Shown in pieces: positions 56,116 through 64,000 of a DNA stretch of 64,000 nt (position 1 is its first letter; every line of letters starts with the position of its first letter). The notes beneath the pieces were generated by a model, which was not told where the DNA came from, did not search any database, and saw only the letters and a program-made list of their open reading frames with translations. This DNA is from Macrotis lagotis (taxonomy: Eukaryota; Chordata; Mammalia; Peramelemorphia; Peramelidae), in the NCBI RefSeq assembly GCF_037893015.1, contig NC_133658.1, positions 252,036,518 through 252,100,517 of the forward strand. Reading direction: 5' to 3'. A program made the position numbers and the translations under genes.

Positions 56116-57715
56116 GCTATTGAAACATTTAAAATAAAAGCACAAAAGAGAAGGAAGATTAGCAGGGAGCAAAACAAAGACTTTGAAATATATGATGAAT
56201 TTATTTTATTCTTAGATGGAGAAGAAAACAAAACATGGCAAACTTTAAAAGGTATAAGTTTTTTTCTGTTCTGTAGATAGAAATACTCTTGATTTTTGAT
56301 ATTTAAATTTCAAAGGAAAAACAAACAAAAAGAACCATACAAGAAAGTGAAAAATCTTGGTATTTTGTTTAACCCTGTATATTTTAAAGTGTTAGGTCTA
56401 TAGAAGCAGATGAAGACAATGGAAATAATTAAAACTTTTTAAAGAGTAATCCTGGACATCCCTTTGTACTTTAGCCCTTTCATGACTATCTTGTGTTGAT
56501 GTTCACAACTCTAACTATTCTCATAGTTCATATGATCAATAGGGAATAAGAAATAAGGAAATACTTTAAGGAAACTGAGCAATGAGAGAGGTGAAGTGAA
56601 GGTAACACCAAAGAGAGTTCCATTTGCCCAAGGTCACACAGATTGAGTAGCTGGGCATGATCCAGGTCTCCTGTTTCCTAGTATTACAGTGTGTCTTTCT
56701 CCTCCCCTATGGAGGAAGGGCAGGTGGTTAAATTCCCTTCATAAACCAGAACACATTTTATGATTCATGTTTGATTCCTATTTATCTTCACAGGGAGTGC
56801 CAGAAGCAAGGACAAACCATACAGAAAAGGTTATACCATTTGTGCAATGTCTTGAAGCAGCTGGGGGCAGACTGCTTTCTCTAGCATTAATTCCTTCTTG
56901 CATCACACCCTCAAATTTATTTCCCGTAGCCCTAAGGCAGAAAGGTCTTTCCTCTTTCCGCCTCCTCATTCCTACAGTAGAGCTTGGGCTTCTGCCAAAG
57001 GAAGAGTGTAGGTGGCCTTAGAAAAATGAGGCAGCAGCAGTAGAATTACCAGGTGGCCAAAGAAGGAAGGGGGAAGGGCAGTGATTTTCCCAAAAGCACA
57101 GATTACACAGATAGGCAGAGACAATGTATTTTACTGAAATAAACCCAAGTTCCAGAGCCAGTTGGTCTACCATTGCTATGTGTATGACTCTGGGGAAGCC
57201 ATTACCTCCTTCTTCCTATCCCGTCAGCCTCATTTTATTAAGTTTTTGAATCTGTAAATATATTGATAGAAATCAAGGGCAAATGAATCTCTCTATAAGA
57301 CAAGCCAACTGGAAAGCAAAAGTGATTGCAGGGGCCCTAAATACAAGCTAATAATTGTGCAAAATATTTTTCACTATATGTGGTGAATGGCAGAACAGAA
57401 TCTAATTCTTAAACTGGACTAATTGTGCCAAAAACAAAGAGGCATTTCAAAAAATATTACACGAATCACAGAATAACAGGGCTATACGAAATCTTAGTCC
57501 TTTCTCCTCATTTTGTAGAGAAGGAAATTGGGGAAAAGAGAAGGAAATAACAAGTCATCCAGAAAATTTATAAGAAATCCCAGATGAGTATCCAAGTCTC
57601 TTGATTCCCAATATAGGAGACTGGGTTTCCCAAGTCCTTTATTCTAAACCATCTTCCTGGCAAATAATATCATCACACCCCATTCAGCTTTGAAAAACAA
57701 TCCCTATTCATATTT
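56116..57715. other. Unassigned DNA
   Basis: No repeat or gene is recognised with confidence. The frames at 56767-57021 (+) and 56778-56969 (-) overlap each other and lack domain features or splice context. Confidence 0.35.
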
Positions 57716-57718
57716 TTT

Positions 57719-57870
57719 ATTTTAGGATTTTTTGCAAGGCAAACAGGGTTAAGTGGCTTGCCCAAGGCCACACGGCTAGGTAATCATTAAGTGTCTGAGA
57801 CTGGATTTGAACCCAGGTACTCCTGACTCCAGGGCCGGTGCTTTATCCACTACGCCACCTAGCCGCCCCC
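57719..57870 (-). repeat. WSINE1-like SINE
   Basis: Near consensus on the minus strand (TTTTTTGCAAGGCAAACAGG, GCCACCTAGCCGCCCC). TSD CCTATTCATATT on both sides. Confidence 0.95.
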
Positions 57871-58004
57871 CTATTCATATTTGAACTGGTGGTTCAGTTA
57901 ACTCGAGAGGAGGAACAAGCTTTCTGACTGACCCAGAAAAGAAAAGGCAAATACCCTACATTAGGACTTTTCTCACTAACAATATTCACAAAGATCTAGG
58001 GGGA

Positions 58005-58147
58005 GGGGCAGCTAGGTGGTGAATTGGATAGAGCACCGGCCCTGGAGTCAGGAGTACCTGGGTTCAAATCCGGCCTCAGACACTTAATGATTACCTAGCC
58101 GTGTGGCCTTGGGCAAGCCACTTAACCCCACTGCCATTTTGTTGAGA
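58005..58147 (+). repeat. WSINE1-like SINE
   Basis: GGGGCAGCTAGGTGGTGAAT, CGGCCCTGGAGTCAGGAGTA, ATTACCTAGCCGTGTGGCCT. TSD AAAGATCTAGG on both sides. Confidence 0.95.
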
Positions 58148-58149
58148 GG

Positions 58150-59100
58150 AAAAAAAAAGATCTAGGTGGAAGGAGTTCAAGTGGAGATCCAAGTTCGAAT
58201 CCTGCCTTAGACAGTGAGCAAATTCCCTTAGACTCTTTCAAACCTCGATTTCCCCATTTGTAAAAGGAGATATCAGGGTGGTTATGAGGGTTAGATGAAA
58301 CAACATACATAAAGCATTATATAAATGCTGATTTTTCTGTTTTTTATTATTATAAGGTGCCCCAGAGTAATAACTTTTCTAGTTAGTCATCACTAATCAG
58401 CAAGTCCTCTTCTCCCTCCCACATCCTCCCCAAATGAAAAAAAGTAAAACCCAAATTCTAAGCAGCAAATAAGCAAAGCAACCTCCCTACCCTGGCTGTG
58501 GGTACAAAAAACATCTCTCATGCTGCCCCCTGAATCCATCAATTCTCTAGATAAAATTTTTTGAAATCATCTTGTTCAATTCCTCTCATTTTTCAGAGAA
58601 CAGAATGGAGACCCAGAGAAAGAAACTTCAAAAATCATACCTATTGTCAGTGGTGACACCAAGGGCTGGAATAGGGATCTCTGGTTTTCCACTATAGCAG
58701 TCTGCCTCTGGAGTCAGGAAATAGCTCCATGCAGATCAGTGCCTGGTTCATGGTAAGTACTTAAATGTTGACTATACTACTCAAGGTCTACTCGTCTCTT
58801 CATCTTAAAGAGTTCTGGATGTGGTGGACCAACTCCAACAAAAGGAGACAGGATGAATGTTGTGTGGCCTACACAATGGAGACAAAGCTCAATTCAGGGA
58901 TCCCAAAGAGTAGGGAAAGAGATGGAATTCTGCAAAGAAAATAATAATACTAGACAAAAAGCCAGATCCGCACAGAAAGTGATGACACCAAAGTCTCATT
59001 CTTGAGTGTGTACTTTTTTTTTACTGAAAAAATCATTCATAAATTAACATACAAAAATGTACAAACACATGAGTAAATAAGATAATGACAAAGGACTACT
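58150..59100. other. MIR relic and non-repetitive DNA beyond the B4GALT5 3' end
   Basis: A MIR-like copy lies at 58165-58330. From about 58340 no dispersed repeat is recognisable. The interval lies just downstream of the proposed polyadenylation region. Confidence 0.45.
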
Positions 59101-59104
59101 TTTG

Positions 59105-61933
59105 TGAAAAGTGTGTGGTCTGTTGTTTATTTTTTTAAAACATCTTTAAAGTTCAGTGCAAAAATGTACCCCTGGAACCTCTTAAAAACATAAAGGGCAA
59201 GTTCAAAAAACCTAGTGATGGACAAAAGTGACCTACATTTTAATGCCATCTGAAATGGTAACTATAGATAAGTCATATTTGGAGCTCCTGCTCAGCTGTA
59301 ATCAGTGGAAGAACCTTTGGCAAGGATTCTAAACCAACTTAGAATCAATAATTTTTAGCCAATAGAATACCCATATAAATCTATAACAGGGCAAAGGTTG
59401 GAGGGTAGGGAAGAGACTTCCGTTTTTCATATGTCCCTTTCCTCTTCAGTCTCCTGAAGGAGGAACTCATCATGGGCCATGTAGAATTCCAGCTGCCAAA
59501 ACTTCTACAAGATGATTTTGGATTTTACTGGGTTGGCAGCTTGTGTTTATGAAATGAGCCTTTCTTTTACACCAATAACAAAACATGCACTTGCCTGTAT
59601 GTTTTTGTTTGTTTGTTTTAAACAATCACATTCAGTCTTACTTTTAACTTATGGGATAAATGAATAAACAATGCAACATTAAGAGATTCTGCCTTTAAAA
59701 AAAAATCTGTGATTGCAAATGAATACAAGTGATTCTATTTTATGCAATTCAGAGTGTGTCTCAATCTATTCCCCTTCAACCCCTCTCCCATTCAAGTGAA
59801 CCTTTTGGACCAGAGTTGTCTGTCCCAGATGGTAAATGTTCTCAAAACAGAGTTTTGCTACTAACACAAATCAGTTTAAAAATAATTCACCACACAGAGG
59901 ATATCTAAATTAAAAAGCTGAAACGCAAATCAATCCAAAATATCCTGAACCATCACTTTAGATACAATGCTTATACTTCCAATTCTTAAAAGGAGAGTGT
60001 AGGGTCAATTTTAAAAGGGTCTTTGCATTTTTTGAGGGGGAGGGGTGGATGGGAACAAAATCAAATCTTTATTGCTATAGGTTCTATGAACAAAAATCCT
60101 GTGTATAATGTTCCCTCATATAGTTGTTATAAAGCACGTGTGTTCAAAATACTTAAAAAAACGACAGTTTATCAGCTTTCTCAAGAACAGTTTTCTGCAC
60201 TCTCATATGAGCTGATAAGAACAACAACCTATAATACCACATTTTCTAGATACCAATTGAGTCCCCAAGAGACAAAGAAACAAAAACCACCAGTCTTGGC
60301 CAATCACACCCACAGTCCACAAGTGGGGATCATAAGTCCATGGAACCAAACACATGCAACAATGGAAAAAAGAATTCTCACACACATATACAATTATGTA
60401 AACCATAAAAGTTATGGAAGAAGGCAAACTAAGGCAAATAAAGAAAAGGAAAACATGAAATACTCTTCAGAGAGGATTTCTGATCATAATATACAAATAC
60501 ACTTTATGTTAAAAAATAATAAATCTGGTGCTTTCCAGAACAGACATTTGGGAGATTTTTTTTCAGGTTCTACAGAAATTGGTGAGTTGTACACAAAGAA
60601 TATTTAAAAGGCACCAACCAAAATGGAATTTGGAATCAGTGCTTAAAAAAATAGGAGATAAGAAGAGAGTACTTTCATTCTGATATTTCAAATGCTTTCT
60701 TTGACTGTTAGTAAATATTCTCCTTTTAGTTGTGCTTTGCTCAGTGACATATTTGTGTTATCCACTCCCTGGCTGAATTTTAAAACTCCAGATCTTTGTT
60801 AATGATGAAATAACCAAAGCAACTCTTTTGAAAAGAAAAAGAGCAAAGTAAAGAATAATCACTGAAGCCATTAGTAATTTAGGAATAAGCTTGAATGGCT
60901 AGATGATTTCTGGAAAGCCCAAACATTTCTGATAGAGCAAACATAGGTAATGATGTCAAAGAGAGTCTGGGGCACTCAAACAATTTTTTTGTGAGGGATC
61001 TGGCTCTGGGCAGGGACAGTCATGTTTCACACCCTCCAGGGGTGAGGGGGAAAGTGATTAAGAAAGGGCACCAGAATAAGAGTCAACATCAAAAGTCAGG
61101 GCCAGGAAGGGGAAAGAGAGGAGACACCAGCTACAAAAGATATGAAACAGACAAATCGGATATTTTGTTCCTTTTTGAAATGTCTCCTCAAAGAGCCAGA
61201 ATTTCAGTGATAAGAGACACACTGCAACTACATTTAATTTAAGCCTGGCACCTGTCAACTAAATAAGTGATTGAATATGTAAACTCTCTGTTTGAATCCA
61301 AGTTAACAGTAAAATTAAATTAAAAAAGAAGAGGCAATTTACATGGCATATTTACACTTTCACTTCTTCAAGAAGTGATAGTAATATATCTCTATGTACC
61401 CTCCCCTCCCCGCCCCCCAAAGTAATTAAAAAATAAAACAAAAACACCACAAATGTAGCAGGATGGATAAGGAGTGGTTCATTTGCTCTTCCATAAAGGC
61501 AGCTGCCCTAGTAGTGGGATTGGTTTCTTGTTTCCAAAAGCAAAGAAGATGAAGATGTCATTCAGAAGAACAAGCTCCGTGGCAGGACGATGGCCATGTT
61601 TGATCACAGTTCTGGTCCTGGAGATTGTGGCTGAGATAGGACACAGGGATTGGAGGGGTGGAAGAGTTGTGGTGGAGAGAAGAGCAGCAGGACAAACCAC
61701 CATCATTGGAAAATAGAAAGCAAGTCCTGATGAGTGAGGCTCTCAAACTTGCTATACAATCAAATTGAGCCTGGCAAATGAAGACATCTTGTGCGTGCAT
61801 TTTGCAATATTATTCTTCAAACCCTGTGATCCTTCATTAGCCTGTGTATTCCTGTTCTCTTCCTGTGCAGATTCACAAAATGTCTCACCAGGCTGTCTTG
61901 GTGATGGGTAAAGAAAACTTATCTTCTCTCCTC
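59105..61933 (-). other. B4GALT5: B4GALT5 3' untranslated region (approximate extent)
   Basis: On the minus strand the stop codon (61934-61936) is followed by about 2.8 kb of AT-rich DNA without a recognisable SINE or LINE, in strong contrast to the rest of the window, as expected for a long 3' UTR. The mammalian B4GALT5 transcript is known for a long 3' UTR. AATAAA hexamers on this strand lie at 60073-60068 and 59131-59126. The distal one is my choice for the end because the repeat-free zone reaches it. The 194-codon plus-strand frame at 60023-60607 is antisense to it and not considered a gene. Confidence 0.6.
59126..59131 (-). promoter_or_regulatory. Candidate distal poly(A) signal AATAAA of B4GALT5
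   Basis: The minus strand reads AATAAACAACAGACC, followed within about 60 nt by a GT-rich stretch (ATGTGTTTGTACATTTTTGT). Position is consistent with a 2.8-kb 3' UTR. A proximal alternative is at 60068-60073. Confidence 0.45.
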
Positions 61934-62081
61934 TTAATATTCGTTCACCTGAGCCAGCTCTGGTGTCAAGTTTACAGTTATATTTTTATACAAGGCGTCA
62001 TATGTGATGTTTGCAAAGTAGTTCAAGTTATTGAGGCCATCCAGAGCCTGTCTTTCCTTTGATTTCCTCAGTAGTGCATAT
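61934..62081 (-). CDS. B4GALT5: B4GALT5, last coding exon (C-terminal 48 residues and stop)
   Basis: B4GALT5 is a Golgi type II membrane beta-1,4-galactosyltransferase that makes lactosylceramide from glucosylceramide and UDP-galactose. The exon opens after the acceptor TTGAATAG at 62082. The first base completes an arginine codon with the previous exon, then it reads YALLRKSKERQALDGLNNLN, continues YFANITYDALYKNIT and ends in PELAQVNEY and TAA (61934-61936). This C-terminus fits B4GALT5 rather than its paralogue B4GALT6, as I recall them. Two N-glycosylation sequons (NIT) are visible. It is partial: only the last two coding exons are in the window. Confidence 0.93.
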
Positions 62082-62760
62082 CTATTCAAGGACAAAACAA
62101 ACACCAACATGCTTAGTCCTAAATTTAGTCTACTACCTCTTCTCTACAGAAGTATGTCTCTGGAGAAGGGGAATAGAGAAGCAGTAGCACATGTAACAGA
62201 AAACTCAAAAAATGGGATCCAATCAAGGGTACCATTTCAATTTGATTTGAGGATGCCATAATGATTCTGACCAAAGAGATTTGTTATGAGGCAGGCTGAG
62301 GTATGGAAAGACCTTTACTAAAGTGAACCCTGTTAATTTTCAAAAGCTTGTAGAACAGATGGCCAAACGTAAGAAACGGAATTACTATCTTTCTTTTTTT
62401 TAGGTTTTTTTAACAAGGCAAACAGGGTTAAGTGGCTTGCCCAAGGCCACAAAACTAGGTAATTATTAAATGTCTGAGACCAGATTTGAACCCAGGTACT
62501 CCTGACTCCAGGGCCAGTGCTTTATCCACTGCGCCACCTAGCCTCCCCAATTACTATCTTTCTTGAAAGATTTCACTGTCAACTTTCATTGGCAGTCTGA
62601 CATATTCAAGCCAGTGTTCCACTTTAAAAAAATGCAAGTAGAATCAGAGTATTGGGGGACAGTTGCTATTACATGTCTCTTAGAGGCAGGAGTGAATTGA
62701 GGTCTTTAGGGACAGATAGTATTGAGATGATCTTGTGATAAACAAAGAAATTAAACTTAC
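62082..62760 (-). other. B4GALT5: Last coding-region intron of B4GALT5 (679 bp)
   Basis: The donor GTAAGT is at 62760-62755 and the acceptor AG at 62083-62082, after a T-rich stretch (TTTGTTTTGTCC). It holds a WSINE1-like SINE in the same orientation as the gene (62397-62548). Confidence 0.9.
62397..62548 (-). repeat. WSINE1-like SINE in a B4GALT5 intron
   Basis: A complete minus-strand copy (AACAAGGCAAACAGGGTTAA, GCGCCACCTAGCCTCCCC). TSD AATTACTATCTTTCTT on both sides (62380-62395 and 62549-62564). Confidence 0.95.
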
Positions 62761-62862
62761 CTCCCTAGAAACTGCACTTCCCCTCGATGGTGGTGAGGAA
62801 TAGATTTATACTTTCCAGTATCACCTTCTGGACGGCTCACTGAGTAACCTGCATTCTGTACT
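62761..62862 (-). CDS. B4GALT5: B4GALT5, penultimate coding exon
   Basis: This 102-bp exon lies between the acceptor TTTGTCTTTCAG and the donor GTAAGT. In the only open frame (one base, 33 codons, two bases) it encodes VQNAGYSVSRPEGDTGKYKS, then IPHHHRGEVQFLG, part of the galactosyltransferase C-terminal domain downstream of the GWGGEDDD acceptor site, which lies in an earlier exon outside the window. The phase joins the last exon to give an arginine at the junction. An acceptor two bases further in (after AGAG) cannot be ruled out from sequence alone. I found no other exon between here and 64000. Confidence 0.93.
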
Positions 62863-64000
62863 CTGAAAGACAAAGAGGACTGAATGTTAAATTACTAGAG
62901 ATTTTTAGGAGAAGAGGAGGAAAGCGGGGAGGAGAAAAGAAAGAGGAAGAAGAGACACAGAGAAAAAGAATTCAAATCATAATTAAGTGGCTAAAAAAAG
63001 GTTCCACTGTCCATTTCAGCTTTGAACAATTCAAGATTCATGGGTCTGGTAAATCCCAAAGAATCTCAAAATCCCTGTCACTAAACTTTAATGTTTATTT
63101 ATGATTACAATGTGCCCCATATTACTAATGACTATAATAATAAAATCAGATATTAGTCTTTTCAATTTGAATGTCTAGTTTTAAGGATCTTGAAAATGTG
63201 AAAGCTACTACTCTTTTGTTAGGACTAATCAACCTCCATGACTTTGTAGTTTCCTAAAATGTAGAACTGGAAGGGACCTCTCAATCCTAGATATCAAACT
63301 TCCCTGACTTAAACCAGTCTGATTCTAAGTTACAGAATTAAACATAAACAGCCATTCACAAATTCACAAGATAATTTGATCTAGCAGATAATATTAGCAG
63401 CTTACATGTGGTTTAGAATTTACAAAGTGAATGCCTAATAGTCCTATGAACTAATTAATAAGCTCAGTAAGTTTGAAATGTGTTGCTATTCATTTTACAA
63501 GTAAGGAAAAGGTATCTGACACAGGGATGTAATGTAGCTCTTAGTGGGAGGCAGGAAGATCTGGCTTCAAATTCTCCCTCTTACTAGTTGTAGTGGTCTA
63601 GGCAAATCAACCTCCAATATAACTCAGTTACTTTCCCTAGAAAGATCTACAAGGCTATTGCTTTGTGTTTTCACTTTAGGAAATTTCCTAAGCTAATGAA
63701 AAAATATATTCATTTGTATACAAATAAGGAAATTGGGCTTAGAGAGATTAAAGTTGTCCAAGTATATCCACAGAAAGGAATAAACAAATTAAAGTCAGGA
63801 TTTGAATCCAGGTTTTTTGATATCTAGCATTCTCCTCACACCATACTATCTCCTCTGGGTCATTAAGTATAATATAAGACTGTTTAAAAAAAATAAACAT
63901 TTAATCTTTTGTGGAACAGCCATCTGAGCTGGGTATATTAAGTTCTAGGTTGCCACAAAAGTTTGCTGTCTATGAATATTTTATAAGTGCCTTAGTTCAT
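62863..64000 (-). other. B4GALT5: B4GALT5 intron, running off the window
   Basis: It is upstream of the penultimate exon on the minus strand. A MIR-like piece lies near 63540-63610. No further B4GALT5 exon was seen; the earlier exons must be beyond 64000. Confidence 0.75.

Noticed and set aside
60023..60607. 194-codon plus-strand open frame
   Set aside because: It is antisense to the B4GALT5 3' UTR, has AT-driven composition (K, N, I, T, Y), and shows no domain and no splice or promoter context. It is probably chance.
1..62000. PTGIS first exon, expected beyond B4GALT5 from human gene order
   Set aside because: No signal-anchor plus P450 N-terminal coding stretch was seen on either strand; it probably lies outside the window.

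Overview
The window is a repeat-dominated intergenic stretch of a marsupial genome. The best clue to the organism is about 20 copies of a tRNA-derived CORE-SINE with the head GGGGCGGCTAGGTGGCGCAG and the tail ACTTAACCCCATTTGCCTTG, which matches the WSINE1 type of Australian marsupials (named from memory). Older MAR1/MIR-type SINEs, L2 and CR1/L3 relics, marsupial-type L1 3' ends, hAT relics and ERV LTRs fill most of the rest. A dasyurid-like animal is my best guess.

The only host gene I can support lies at the right edge on the minus strand. It is the last two coding exons of B4GALT5 (lactosylceramide synthase) with GT-AG splice sites and a compatible reading frame across the intron, followed by a long, nearly repeat-free 3' UTR (about 59.1-61.9 kb) and, past 62.86 kb, an intron running off the window. 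By comparison with human gene order, the rest of the window is probably the B4GALT5-PTGIS intergenic interval; I found no PTGIS exon.

The left third (5.6-20.6 kb) holds four plus-strand copies, about 2.6-3.2 kb each, of an L1-derived element that has ORF1 but no ORF2, the half-L1 (HAL1) architecture. A fifth copy lies at 30.45-33.41 kb. Copy 1 has an uninterrupted 370-codon ORF1 with the coiled coil, RRM and C-terminal domain of L1 ORF1p. Copies 2-5 are broken.

The most notable observation is that copies 1 and 3 carry three antisense SINE-derived blocks in the 3' UTR, copy 2 carries two, and copies 4 and 5 carry none and show apparently empty sites. This suggests a composite retrotransposon lineage that captured antisense SINEs stepwise and kept spreading. 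At 5.61-9.22 kb one short A-rich target was hit three times in succession by three element types, each leaving the same target-site duplication.

From 20.6 to 59 kb the window holds L1 3' ends, L2 and CR1/L3 fragments, two LTRs of one family in opposite orientation, a 3'-lacking L1 head in reverse, hAT relics, long CT/GA and other microsatellites, a 180-bp inverted repeat with a 0.7-kb spacer, and a local direct duplication. All repeat-family names rest on recall of consensus features, not on a database search.
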